A DNA stretch of 64,000 bases from Lentimicrobium saccharophilum (GTDB taxonomy: Bacteria; Bacteroidota; Bacteroidia; Bacteroidales; Lentimicrobiaceae): assembly GCF_001192835.1 (NCBI RefSeq), contig NZ_DF968182.1:2513113-2577112 (forward strand), read 5' to 3'. The position numbers and the translations under genes are program-made. The notes under the pieces were generated by a model. That model had not been told where the DNA came from and did no database searches. It worked only from the letters and a program-made list of their open reading frames with translations. Of the stretch, positions 18,203 to 27,760 are shown one piece after another (the first letter of the stretch is position 1; each line of letters opens with the position of its first letter).

Positions 18203-20695
18203 ATGGCAGAACCTTCACACAATAACCCGGATTACAGCAAAAAGGAAGGAAGCCATTTGCCCCCTGCACTTCCGCAAAACATCATCCCCGCGGCAAAGGA
18301 AATACTGGATATCACAAGGCTGAATTTGTCGTGGGATTTTATGGAGGTGATTCCTGCCCCTGTTTTCGTAAAGGATCTTGGACACAGGTTCATTGCCTGC
18401 AACAGGCAGTTTCTTGATATTTTAAGTTGTAAGGGATATGGCAGTGTGTTGGGCAAAACCACCGGTGAGTTAATCGGAAAAATCAATGCTGAAGATCATT
18501 TTGCATCCGACAGACAGGTTATTTCATCAGGCAGTGAGGTAACTTATGAATCTTCTTTCCCGGGCGATACTGAAAAACTCAGAATTGCGCTGATCACCAA
18601 ATCGCCGCTGAAATCAAAGGACGGCAGCATCAGCGCCATCGCGGGGATCATTACTGACATCAGCAGACTTAAAGCCCTGCAGGTTCAGCAGGAGATTCAC
18701 AACAACCAGCTTGAAACCCTGGTAGCCAGAAGAACCAAAGAGCTTGAACAGAAAAACACCCGTTTACTTAACGAGATCGCTGAAAAAGTAAGTATTCAGC
18801 AGGAAATGCTCCGCTTTGAAAACAGGCTTGAGGTGGCACTGAAAGCCATGAAAGCAGGCGCCTGGGAATTTGAGCCCCGCTCCGGCAAACTTGAATGGAG
18901 CAGTAAATGTTATGAAATCTTCGACATTGAACCCGGCCCTGTCAGCCTGGAAAAATGGATGGAGAAAGTTCATCCTGAGGATATTGGCCGGGTGAAAACA
19001 CAGTGGTCGAGAATCTCCGCCAGTATGGGCTGGTTTGAACTTGATTTCAGAATCATGTCTTACGGAAAACCCCGCTGGATCAGGAAATCGGGCTATTACC
19101 TGCCCGGATCTCATGAAAACGGGGAAAGAATCACCGGGGTGATGGCGGATATCTCGGAAGAAAAGTATTTCAACGACCGGCTGCTCGACAGTCAACGCTT
19201 TTTCAAAGCCATTGTCGAAGACCAGACCGAGCTCATCTGCAGGATCCGGCCCGACGGCTCATTTACTTTTGTAAACCAGGCCTTTGCCCGGTTTTTCGGG
19301 AAACCGGCCCCGACCCTGCTCACCCTTACCCTCAGGGAAATCATCATTCCGAAGGATTATGCAAAAATCCGCAGGCTGCTTAACCTGGTAAAGCCGGTAA
19401 GTACCGTGGTTAATTTCGACCACCATCTCGAAAAACCAGGCTCGGGCCCTGCCATGATGCAGTGGACCATCAGGGCGATATATACCGAAGGCGATATCCT
19501 TTCGGAATACCAGTTTGTCGGCAGGGATGTCACCGAAGTGGAATCCTCGCGCGAGGCACTCCGCAGGAGCGAAGAGATGTTCCGGCTGATCGCGGAGAAC
19601 TCCAATGACATCATTTCTATCCACCCGCACGACGGGACGGTGGAATACGTTTCGCCTTCAGTGAAAAATATCCTTGGCTATACGGCCGAAGAAATCACCG
19701 GCTCAAAGGCCGGAACGCTTATTTACGAAAAGGACCTGCCCGATATTTCCACGCTTGGCAAACGGCTTAAAAAATGCCCCAATCCAGTTTTGGCAGCTTT
19801 TCGCATTAAAGATCATGAAGGTAAGCTGATCTGGTTCGAAAGCATGATACAGCCACAGTATGACAGCCATGGTGAAGCAACCGGAAAAATAATCGCGGTA
19901 ACGCGCGATATCAGCGCGAGAAAACAGGCCGAAGCACAGCAGAAACTGGTTGAAAAGCAACTGAAGGAAGCCAACTTTACCAAGGACAAATTTTTCTCCA
20001 TTATTGCCCACGACCTGCGCAGCCCCTTCACGTCCATTCTCGGATTTTCGAGGTTGCTGAACGAGGAATACGATGACTTCAGCGATGAGGACCGCAAGAC
20101 GATGGTGCAACAGATCCTGATTTCAACCGAACACACTTTTCAGTTGCTCGACAACCTGCTGGCATGGGCCAAAACGCAAATGGGCCATACCTGCGTGTAC
20201 CCTGAAATTTTCAGGCTTGAAGGGCTGATCAACGAGACCGTTCAGCTTGCATCCGCCCAGGCGGAAAGTAAAAACATCAGCATCAAACAGTTAAGCAATC
20301 ATCAATTTGAGGTGAAGGCTGATGTTAATATGACCAAAACGGTTATGCGCAACCTGCTCTCCAATGCGATCAAATACTCTTATGAGGGCGCGCAGATCGG
20401 GGTTGACAGCAAACGCGAGGGGGATATGGTCAGAATCACGGTTACTGACTATGGCACCGGTATTCATGCCGATACCCTGAGAATACTGTTCAGTCTGGAT
20501 GAAAAAGTGATTTCGGCCAAAGGCACGGCCAACGAAAAGGGGACCGGCCTGGGGCTGATCCTGGTCAGGGAGTTTGTGGAGCGGAACGGCGGCACCATTT
20601 CGGTTGAAAGTGAATATGGCAAAGGGAGCAGGTTCAGCTTTACGCTCCCCTCGAATCCCGGTAAATACCCGCCTGCAGAACATGACCCTTCCTGA
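18203..20695 (+). CDS. Multi-PAS soluble sensor histidine kinase
   Basis: An 830-aa protein without a signal peptide or membrane segment, so a cytoplasmic sensor. Four PAS/PAC units are recognisable: about residues 45-165 (VIPAPVFVKDLGHRFIACN); 200-320 (GAWEFEPRSGKLEWSSK); 330-455 (DQTELICRIRPDGSFTFVN); and 460-585 (ENSNDIISIHPHDGTVEYVS). A coiled linker separates the first two. HisKA follows with His603 in SIIAHDLRSPFTSIL, then HATPase with GTGLGLILVREFV. No partner regulator is adjacent on this strand; the divergent hybrid kinase could be connected with it. Confidence 0.93.
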   Translation: MAEPSHNNPDYSKKEGSHLPPALPQNIIPAAKEILDITRLNLSWDFMEVIPAPVFVKDLGHRFIACNRQFLDILSCKGYGSVLGKTTGELIGKINAEDHFASDRQVISSGSEVTYESSFPGDTEKLRIALITKSPLKSKDGSISAIAGIITDISRLKALQVQQEIHNNQLETLVARRTKELEQKNTRLLNEIAEKVSIQQEMLRFENRLEVALKAMKAGAWEFEPRSGKLEWSSKCYEIFDIEPGPVSLEKWMEKVHPEDIGRVKTQWSRISASMGWFELDFRIMSYGKPRWIRKSGYYLPGSHENGERITGVMADISEEKYFNDRLLDSQRFFKAIVEDQTELICRIRPDGSFTFVNQAFARFFGKPAPTLLTLTLREIIIPKDYAKIRRLLNLVKPVSTVVNFDHHLEKPGSGPAMMQWTIRAIYTEGDILSEYQFVGRDVTEVESSREALRRSEEMFRLIAENSNDIISIHPHDGTVEYVSPSVKNILGYTAEEITGSKAGTLIYEKDLPDISTLGKRLKKCPNPVLAAFRIKDHEGKLIWFESMIQPQYDSHGEATGKIIAVTRDISARKQAEAQQKLVEKQLKEANFTKDKFFSIIAHDLRSPFTSILGFSRLLNEEYDDFSDEDRKTMVQQILISTEHTFQLLDNLLAWAKTQMGHTCVYPEIFRLEGLINETVQLASAQAESKNISIKQLSNHQFEVKADVNMTKTVMRNLLSNAIKYSYEGAQIGVDSKREGDMVRITVTDYGTGIHADTLRILFSLDEKVISAKGTANEKGTGLGLILVREFVERNGGTISVESEYGKGSRFSFTLPSNPGKYPPAEHDPS

Positions 20696-20755
20696 CGGTA
20701 GCTGCGTTTGCTAAAATATCAACGGTAACATAGATGTCAATCAGTAAAATACTGC

Positions 20756-20763
20756 TAATTTAG
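20756..20763 (+). promoter_or_regulatory. Possible -7 element within a 13-bp palindrome
   Basis: TAATTTAG is one base from TAnnTTTG and lies 37 bp before the M49-like gene. It forms the core of TGCTAA-T-TTAGCA (20753-20765), a perfect palindrome that might bind a regulator. A similar TAATTTAGCA stands before the mlaE gene, so it may simply be a promoter variant. Confidence 0.3.
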
Positions 20764-20799
20764 CAGCGTCTAAGGAATTAACCCACCAAATTCAAAACC

Positions 20800-22500
20800 A
20801 TGATGTTGCGCAAATTAATGACCGTTGTAGCGGTTACCGGCATGCTGGCAATGCTTGCCGGCTGCGGAAAGAGCACCAAAACTGAAGAAGAAATGGAAAA
20901 TTTACATCCGGGCATCATCCCGGCCGCAGAAGCATTCACCCCGGACCAGGCAACCGATGTGGCCCGGCGCCTCTCCATCTTTGCCCCGGTAACGCTCACC
21001 GCTGATATCAGCCATCTATCGGAGAAAGAAAAACAAATGCTCCCCCTGCTTTTTGATGCAGCAGCCATTATGGATGAAATTTTCTGGCAGCAGGCCATCG
21101 GGAATAAAGAAAATTTCCTTTCCCGTATCAGCGACGAGTCGGCCCGGAAATTTGCCGAAATCAACTACGGCCCCTGGGACAGGCTGAATGGCAATAAATC
21201 ATTTATTGCTGAAATCGGGGAAAAACCTTTGGGGGCCAATTTCTATCCGGCAGATATGACCAAAGAGGAGTTTGACACGCTTCAAAACCCTGACAAATCA
21301 AGTCTTTACACCCTGATCCGCCGGAATGATGATGGTACATTGCGCGTGGTATGGTATCATCAGGCTTATGCCTCCAAAGTAAAAAAAGCAGCTGACCTCC
21401 TGAAGCAGGCAGCATCGCTGGCTGAAGACGCCGGACTGAAAAAATACCTTGAACTGCGTGCCGAAGCCCTGCTGACTGATAAATATCAGGAAAGCGACTT
21501 TGCCTGGATGGATATGAAAACCGCCAATATTGATTTTGTCGTCGGCCCGATCGAGAACTATGAAGATGCCCTCTTCGGCACCAAAGCGGCGCAGGAAGCC
21601 TTTATCCTGATTAAGGACGTGGAATGGAGTGAGCGCCTGGCGCATTTTGCTTCATTGCTGCCTGAACTTCAGAAAGGACTTCCCGTTGACCAGAAGTACA
21701 AAAATGAGGTGCCAGGTTCAGATGCGGACCTCAATGCCTATGATGTGGTTTACTATGCCGGCGACTGCAATGCAGGCAGCAAAACCATCGCCATTAACCT
21801 GCCCAACGATGAAGAGGTTCAGCTGAAAAAAGGATCGCGCAAACTACAGTTGAAAAACGCCATGAAAGCAAAATTTACCGGGATACTGGAGCCTATCAGT
21901 CAGATCCTGATTCATGAATCACAGCGTGGATATATTGAATTTGACGCATTCTTTGCCAATACCATGTTTCATGAAGTGGCTCATGGCATGGGCATCAAAA
22001 ATACCATCAACGGCAAAGGTTCAGTTCGTGAAGCCCTGAAAGAGCAGTATTCTGCCATTGAGGAAGCCAAAGCCGATATCCTTGGCCTTTACCTGGTAAC
22101 CAAACTTTTTGAAATGGGCGAATTGAAGGAAGGGGAAGTCATGGACAACTATGTAACCTTTATGGCCGGGATCTTCCGTTCAGTCCGCTTCGGTGCAGCC
22201 AGCGCCCATGGAAAAGCCAATATGCTCACTTTTAACTATTTTAGCGAAAACGGCGCATTCACACATCAGGAAGACGGAACTTACATGGTGAATTTTGATA
22301 AAATGAAACTTGCCGTAGAAAGCCTTGGGGGTATGATTTTAACCCTGCAGGGTGATGGAGCCTATGATCAGGTGAAAGACCTGATCCTGACCAAATCCGT
22401 GATCCCCGGCCAGCTTCAGAAAGACCTCGACAAACTGAAAACTGCCGGAATCCCTGTGGATATTGTATTTGAGCAGGGTAAAAGCAACCTGGGCCTTTAA
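20800..22500 (+). CDS. M49 (dipeptidyl-peptidase III)-like zinc lipoprotein
   Basis: A 566-aa lipoprotein (signal ending LAGC, Cys22). The zinc motif is H391-E-V-A-H395 in FHEVAHGMGIKN. About 27 residues later EEAKADILGLYLV (E421, E422) supplies the third ligand. The overall pattern fits the DPP III (M49) clan, which removes dipeptides from the N-termini of short peptides. Classical M49 enzymes carry a six-residue HExxxH and EECRAE, so this is a variant with the shorter HExxH. It lies just upstream of an S46 dipeptidyl-peptidase gene, which suggests joint extracytoplasmic peptide breakdown. Confidence 0.8.
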   Translation: MMLRKLMTVVAVTGMLAMLAGCGKSTKTEEEMENLHPGIIPAAEAFTPDQATDVARRLSIFAPVTLTADISHLSEKEKQMLPLLFDAAAIMDEIFWQQAIGNKENFLSRISDESARKFAEINYGPWDRLNGNKSFIAEIGEKPLGANFYPADMTKEEFDTLQNPDKSSLYTLIRRNDDGTLRVVWYHQAYASKVKKAADLLKQAASLAEDAGLKKYLELRAEALLTDKYQESDFAWMDMKTANIDFVVGPIENYEDALFGTKAAQEAFILIKDVEWSERLAHFASLLPELQKGLPVDQKYKNEVPGSDADLNAYDVVYYAGDCNAGSKTIAINLPNDEEVQLKKGSRKLQLKNAMKAKFTGILEPISQILIHESQRGYIEFDAFFANTMFHEVAHGMGIKNTINGKGSVREALKEQYSAIEEAKADILGLYLVTKLFEMGELKEGEVMDNYVTFMAGIFRSVRFGAASAHGKANMLTFNYFSENGAFTHQEDGTYMVNFDKMKLAVESLGGMILTLQGDGAYDQVKDLILTKSVIPGQLQKDLDKLKTAGIPVDIVFEQGKSNLGL

Positions 22501-22544
22501 TCAGAAAACCGTTCGTTTCTGAACACAGGTTTCTCAAAACTGAA

Positions 22545-22582
22545 CATGCCTGAAAACTGTTAACCGGACAGATTCAGGCATG
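22545..22582 (+). terminator. Hairpin terminator after the M49-like gene
   Basis: CATGCCTGAA pairs with TTCAGGCATG, and an inner CTGT/ACAG extends the stem. The tail (TATTTGATTCT) is only moderately T-rich. Confidence 0.6.
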
Positions 22583-22706
22583 TATTTGATTCTCTGCTAA
22601 ATATATAACTGGCATGATTTTGGGCAGAAGCAACTGTTATGCTGTTGAAGTACGAACAGGCCGCAAAGAAATGAATTCACTGAATCATAATTATAAAACC
22701 TTGTCC

Positions 22707-24884
22707 ATGAGAAAACTTCTCTTTACACTGATGATGCTGGTATCCCTGAGTTTGGGGATGCGCGCGGGAAATCCGCCTGACGAAGGCATGTGGCTGCCGA
22801 TGTTTGTTGAAAGGCTCAACTACACCGACATGCAGGAAATGGGGCTGAAGCTATCGCCTCAGGAAATTTACGACATCAACAATGCCAGCCTGAAAGACGC
22901 CATTGTAAGTCTTGGCGGAGGCTTTTGCACTGCCGAAGTGGTATCCCCGAAAGGGCTGCTGTTTACCAATCACCACTGTGCGTATGATGCAATCCAGAAG
23001 CACAGTTCCATCGAACACGATTACCTTACCGATGGTTTCTGGGCACGCAGCCTGGAGGAGGAATTGCCCAATGAAGGCCTTACCGCCTCTTTCCTGGTGA
23101 AGATGGATGATGTAACCAAATTCGTGCTCGAAAAGGTAAAACCTGAAATGAGCGAAAGCGAACGCAGCGCGACCATCTCCAAAGTCATTGAAATTCTTAA
23201 AGATGAAGCTTCTGAAAATGGCCGGTATGAAGTTGCTGTAAGAAGTTTCTATAACGGGAACGAATATTATCGTTTCGTTTATGAGGTATATAAGGATGTC
23301 CGTCTGGTAGGAGCGCCACCGTCAGCCATAGGCAAATTCGGCGGTGATACCGATAACTGGATGTGGCCGCGCCACACCGGTGATTTCAGTATTCTCAGAA
23401 TTTATTCGGGACCTGACGGCAAACCGGCGGAATACTCGAAGGAGAACATTCCCCTCAAGCCAAAACACTTTTTGAAAATATCGGTTGACGGTGTTGAACG
23501 CGAAGATTTCGCCATGATCTGGGGCTACCCCGGCTCAACGGACCGTTACCGGACTTCTCACGGTATTCAGGCTACCCTGAATGACATCAACCCGGCCATC
23601 ATCAAGGTCGGAGGCCGTATTCTGGAGATTATGAAAGCCGATATGGACAAAAGCGATGAGGTCAGGATTAAATATGCCTCAAACTATGCAGGTCTGGCAA
23701 ACTTCTGGAAAAACAAAATCGGGGAAAGCCGCGGTTTGAAACGCCTGGATGTTTACGAAAAGAAAAAAGCCATTGAAGATCATTTCAGCAATTGGGTAAA
23801 TGCCGATGAAAGCCGCAGGGAAGTATACGGCAATGTGCTGCAGGATCTCACTGACGCTTACGCCCAGTATGCCGAAATGAACTACAACAAGCGCCTCTGG
23901 AATTTCCAGTTGTCGCTGTTCGGCTCGCAAATGATGCAGTTCCCTCTGCAAACACAGGGAATCATCAACATCCTGAAAAGTGGCCAGAAAGGTGAAGAGC
24001 TGAAAGCCTCCCTGGCGCCGTTTTATGCCATGGGCGAAGAGCAGTTCAAAAACTATAATGCGCCTACCGAAGAAAAAATATTTGCGGCCATCCTCGAAAT
24101 GTACCGGCAGGATATCCCCGCGGATGAACTTCCTGATATTTACAACCTGATCGACAAAAAGTACAAAGGCGATGTCAACCTCTTTGCCCGCAAGGTATTT
24201 GAAACCTCTGTGCTTACCACCCCTGAAAAGTACAACGCATTTCTTGCTAAACCCTCCATTAAGGTTTTTGAAAAAGACCTGGCCTACAAAACCACCAATT
24301 CATTCTACAATGCATTTATGACACAAAACATGAATGCAGGCCCGGTAAATGAGAAGTTGAGAAAAGCCCAGCGTCTTTTCGTGGACGGACTCCGTAAAGC
24401 TAATCCCGATAAGGTATATTATCCGGATGCCAACTCCACCATGCGGGTAACCTACGGCAAAGTACTCGATTATTACCCGGCCGACGCCGTTCATTACGAC
24501 TACGTTACTTACATGGAAGGCATACTTGAAAAAGAAGATCCTACCAATGAGGAATTTATTGTCCCTGTGAAACTGAAAGAACTCCTTGAGAAGAAAGACT
24601 TCGGCAAGTGGGCGGACAAAGACGGCAAGCTGGTGGTAAACTTTTTAAGTCACAACGATATTACCGGCGGCAACTCGGGTAGCCCTGTGCTTAATGGCAA
24701 CGGGGACCTGATTGGTATCGCCTTCGATGGCAACTGGGAGGCCATGAGCGGCGACATCGCCTTTGAACCGGAACTGCAGCGCACCATCAATGTTGACATC
24801 CGCTATGTCATGTTTATCATCGATAAATATGCCGAAGCGCATAACCTGCTTGATGAAATGGTGTTTGTCAAAACCAGGTATTAA
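22707..24884 (+). CDS. S46 family dipeptidyl-peptidase (DPP7-like)
   Basis: The frame opens at 22614, but Met at 22707 begins a signal peptide (MRKLLFTLMMLVSLSLGMRAG), giving 725 aa, the usual length for DPP7/DPP11. The catalytic His lies in TNHHCAYDAI (H89/H90). The aspartate region is GDTDNWMWPRHTGDFS. The nucleophile is Ser657 in GGNSGSPVLNG. The residue 18 positions after the Ser is Gly675 (FDGNWEA). It corresponds to position 673 of the Porphyromonas enzymes, where Gly marks DPP7 (hydrophobic P1) and Arg marks DPP11 (acidic P1). I therefore infer DPP7-type specificity. It acts in the periplasm, releasing dipeptides for uptake. A paralogue lies at 39500. Confidence 0.93.
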   Translation: MRKLLFTLMMLVSLSLGMRAGNPPDEGMWLPMFVERLNYTDMQEMGLKLSPQEIYDINNASLKDAIVSLGGGFCTAEVVSPKGLLFTNHHCAYDAIQKHSSIEHDYLTDGFWARSLEEELPNEGLTASFLVKMDDVTKFVLEKVKPEMSESERSATISKVIEILKDEASENGRYEVAVRSFYNGNEYYRFVYEVYKDVRLVGAPPSAIGKFGGDTDNWMWPRHTGDFSILRIYSGPDGKPAEYSKENIPLKPKHFLKISVDGVEREDFAMIWGYPGSTDRYRTSHGIQATLNDINPAIIKVGGRILEIMKADMDKSDEVRIKYASNYAGLANFWKNKIGESRGLKRLDVYEKKKAIEDHFSNWVNADESRREVYGNVLQDLTDAYAQYAEMNYNKRLWNFQLSLFGSQMMQFPLQTQGIINILKSGQKGEELKASLAPFYAMGEEQFKNYNAPTEEKIFAAILEMYRQDIPADELPDIYNLIDKKYKGDVNLFARKVFETSVLTTPEKYNAFLAKPSIKVFEKDLAYKTTNSFYNAFMTQNMNAGPVNEKLRKAQRLFVDGLRKANPDKVYYPDANSTMRVTYGKVLDYYPADAVHYDYVTYMEGILEKEDPTNEEFIVPVKLKELLEKKDFGKWADKDGKLVVNFLSHNDITGGNSGSPVLNGNGDLIGIAFDGNWEAMSGDIAFEPELQRTINVDIRYVMFIIDKYAEAHNLLDEMVFVKTRY

Positions 24885-24918
24885 GCCTGTCAATAACAGT
24901 ATTTTTATCTATTGCGAA

Positions 24919-24951
24919 AAAATCCGGAGTGGTTGCGCCACTCCGGATTTT
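24919..24951 (+). terminator. Strong rho-independent terminator after S46 gene
   Basis: A 14-bp perfect stem (AAAATCCGGAGTGG / CCACTCCGGATTTT) has a 5-nt loop (TTGCG) and is followed by CGTTTATTTTAG. Confidence 0.9.
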
Positions 24952-25049
24952 CGTTTATTTTAGACCGGTAAAAAAAAGCAGGAAATACATCACTTTCTAT
25001 AGAACAAAGATTCCCTGTTAACGTTTAATATCCCTTCCAGACCCTCCTG

Positions 25050-27017
25050 ATGAAACAGAAATTCCTAATCCTGTTTGCCTGTCTGATATTATTGGCAGTT
25101 TCAGCATCCGGACAACAGAAAATAACCGACAGCCTTGAAAGGGCGATAAGAACCGGAGCCGTAAAGGATACAAACCGGATCAATGCCCTGAACCGCCTGG
25201 CCATCACATACTGGTACAACAACAGTGAACGCGCACTCAACCTTAGCCGTGAAGCAGTGAGGCTCTCCACCGAAATTGGCTTTAACCGAGGGTTGGCGGT
25301 TGCCTGCAATATTCTTGGTGTATCCTTCGACATTATTTCCGAGTTCGACAGCGCGCTGTATTACTATGAAAAAGCCGCACATTTAAGCCGCAAAACCGGC
25401 TATAACGTGATTCTTGCCAGTGCCCTGAACAATATGGGGATGGTTTATCAGAGCAGGGGGGATTATAAAAAGGCCATCTCGGTCTATCTGGATGCGCTGC
25501 GGATTTTTGAAAAACTGAAAGACCGGAAAGGTATTGGAAATGCCTATAACAATATCGGATTGGTCTATTTCGACCTTCAGCAATACCGGCAGGCGCTTGA
25601 CTACCATAATAAAGCGTTATCTATCCGCGAAAAAACAGGCGATAAATACGGCATCGGCGCTTCACTGACCAATCTGGGTTTAGCCTGGTCAAACCTTAAG
25701 GATGATGACAAGGCATTGAAATATTATGAGCGTTCTCTGAAAATCAAAGAGGAAATCGGTGACAAATACGGCCTTGCAATTCTGTTGAACAATATGGCCA
25801 TCATTTATCAGGATAAAAATAAGCTGGATGATGCGCTGATCATGTATACCAAATCGGAGAACTATCACAGGCAGATCGGGGATTTGCACGGCCTGATCTA
25901 TACATTCATCAACACTGCAACGGTGCTGAACAGACTGGGAAAATTCGACCGTTCAGCGATAGTTCTTGATTCAGCAATGTATTATGCCAGGGAAATAAAA
26001 TCGCTTTCGCGGATGGCCAAAGTGCTGGAAGCATATTCCTATTACTATGGTAAAACAGGAAATTACCCAAAAGCATGGAAGACGATGCTGACCCTGGATT
26101 CAATCAAGGACAGCCTGTATTCCGAAGACATGAGACAAAATATTGCCGAAATGAAGGCTAAATATGAGATTGATAAAAGTGAGCATGAAATAGAGTTTCT
26201 CAATCAGCAGAACGAAATGAAGAACCTTCAGTTGCAAACCGCACGCATCAGGCAAAGGAACAGCCTGCTGATTGCAGGGTTTATTCTGCTGGGCGTACTT
26301 TCCGGAATGGCTTTCTGGCTGGTAAAAAGCAGGTATAAAACCAAAATGCGGCTCGAACATGAAAAGCGGCTCATACAGAAAGAAGCCTTTTCTGCAATCG
26401 TAAATGCAGAGGAGAACGAACGAAAACGCATTGCCATGGAGTTGCATGACGGACTTGGTCAACTGCTTTCTGCGGCAAAATTAAATATATCGGTGCTTGA
26501 AGATACAAATTCGGAGGAAGACCGTCTGGCGGTTGATAATGCCGAAAACCTTATCGATCAGGCGATCGCTGACCTCAGGAATATCTCGCACAACCTGATG
26601 CCATCGGCCCTGATCCGGCTTGGCCTGATTCCTGCCATCCATGATATGGCCGATAAAATCAACTCAGGCAGGCAGGTAGTTGTTAAGATTACCTCAGAAG
26701 GGTTTGAAAGCCGGCTGCCCGGTAATCTTGAAATAGCCATTTACCGGGTTATTCAGGAATCGGTCAATAATATTCTGAAACATGCCGGAGCCGGAAATAT
26801 ATTTATCGACCTCAGATACGGAGGAGAAAGCCTTGATCTCAGTATTGAAGATGACGGCAAAGGGATGCCGGAACCTTCCACCTCAAATTCCGGGAAAGGC
26901 ATAGGTTGGGACGACATACGCAGCAGGGTCTCCCTGTTCAACGGCCGGATGAACCTATACTCTGAACCGGGTAAAGGTACCCGTCTGAATATAAACTTTA
27001 CAAAATCAGCATTATGA
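25050..27017 (+). CDS. TPR-containing NarX-type sensor histidine kinase
   Basis: A 655-aa kinase. It has a signal peptide (MKQKFLILFACLILLAVSASG) and about seven TPR repeats (residues 50-350, for example GIGNAYNNIGLVYFDLQQYRQ). A membrane segment lies near 400-425 (LLIAGFILLGVLSGMAFWL). HisKA_3 follows with His466 in IAMELHDGLGQLLSAAKL, then HATPase with ESVNNILKHAG and GKGIGWDDI. The periplasmic TPR array probably senses a peptide or protein partner. The stop overlaps the next gene by 4 bp (ATGA), so the kinase and NarL-type regulator are translationally coupled. Confidence 0.95.
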   Translation: MKQKFLILFACLILLAVSASGQQKITDSLERAIRTGAVKDTNRINALNRLAITYWYNNSERALNLSREAVRLSTEIGFNRGLAVACNILGVSFDIISEFDSALYYYEKAAHLSRKTGYNVILASALNNMGMVYQSRGDYKKAISVYLDALRIFEKLKDRKGIGNAYNNIGLVYFDLQQYRQALDYHNKALSIREKTGDKYGIGASLTNLGLAWSNLKDDDKALKYYERSLKIKEEIGDKYGLAILLNNMAIIYQDKNKLDDALIMYTKSENYHRQIGDLHGLIYTFINTATVLNRLGKFDRSAIVLDSAMYYAREIKSLSRMAKVLEAYSYYYGKTGNYPKAWKTMLTLDSIKDSLYSEDMRQNIAEMKAKYEIDKSEHEIEFLNQQNEMKNLQLQTARIRQRNSLLIAGFILLGVLSGMAFWLVKSRYKTKMRLEHEKRLIQKEAFSAIVNAEENERKRIAMELHDGLGQLLSAAKLNISVLEDTNSEEDRLAVDNAENLIDQAIADLRNISHNLMPSALIRLGLIPAIHDMADKINSGRQVVVKITSEGFESRLPGNLEIAIYRVIQESVNNILKHAGAGNIFIDLRYGGESLDLSIEDDGKGMPEPSTSNSGKGIGWDDIRSRVSLFNGRMNLYSEPGKGTRLNINFTKSAL

Positions 27018-27679
27018 ACGGGGAAGAAAACAAAATATATAACGTGCTGATCGCCGACGACCACCAGATGTTTGTGGATGGACTGAAAGCATTGCTCAGA
27101 AAAGAAAAAAACATTCAGATCGCGGGAGAAGTAAGTAACGGTACAGACGCCCTGCAAGCAATCATCAAAAAACAGCCTGACCTGCTGATCACGGACATCA
27201 GTATGCCCGGCCTGTCGGGGGTCGAACTGACCCGTGAAGTGAAAAGCCGGTATCCCGAGGTAAAAATACTTGTACTTTCGATGTACAATGACCGTGAAAT
27301 TGTCAGTGAAATCCTCATGTCGGAAGCCGAAGGGTATATTCTCAAAAATACAGGCCGGCAGGAGCTCAGCAATGCCATCAGCCGGATACTGGGCGACAGC
27401 ACTTATTACAGCAGCGAAGTGCTGAATATTATGATGACAAGGATAAAGAGACAGAAAAAAGCTGAGAAAAATACTTCCCTGCTTACCGCCAGGGAAACAG
27501 AGATTATAAAACTGATCATGGAAGAGTACTCCAGTGAAGAGATTGCAGAAAAATTATTTATCAGCAAAAGAACCGTTGATACACACCGTAAAAACATCAT
27601 TCAGAAAACCAATACCCGCACCCTGGTTGGTCTGTTGAAATTTGCTATCGAAAACAACCTCGCAGAGATCAATCAGTAG
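27014..27679 (+). CDS. NarL/FixJ-type response regulator
   Basis: A 221-aa protein. The receiver has Asp61 in LLITDISMPGLSGVEL and a conserved Lys in YILKNTGRQEL. The C-terminal LuxR-type HTH is LTARETEIIKLIMEEYSSEE followed by SKRTVDTHRKNI. It is the partner of the TPR kinase through the 4-bp overlap. Its HTH closely resembles that of the HTH-only protein encoded just downstream. Confidence 0.95.
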   Translation: MNGEENKIYNVLIADDHQMFVDGLKALLRKEKNIQIAGEVSNGTDALQAIIKKQPDLLITDISMPGLSGVELTREVKSRYPEVKILVLSMYNDREIVSEILMSEAEGYILKNTGRQELSNAISRILGDSTYYSSEVLNIMMTRIKRQKKAEKNTSLLTARETEIIKLIMEEYSSEEIAEKLFISKRTVDTHRKNIIQKTNTRTLVGLLKFAIENNLAEINQ

Positions 27680-27714
27680 AAATGCTTAGACCGAATACCT
27701 AAAAATCTGTATAT

Positions 27715-27742
27715 TTTGCTGTATTTGCGATGGTTAGCTTTG
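27715..27742 (+). promoter_or_regulatory. Promoter of the HTH-only LuxR gene
   Basis: TTTG (27715-27718) is followed after 16 nt by TAGCTTTG (27735-27742), which matches the -7 consensus TAnnTTTG. The predicted transcript start is near 27749, only about 12 nt before the ATG at 27761. This rules out the earlier in-frame ATG at 27716. Confidence 0.6.
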
Positions 27743-27760
27743 TACCAAAACCCCGCTTCC

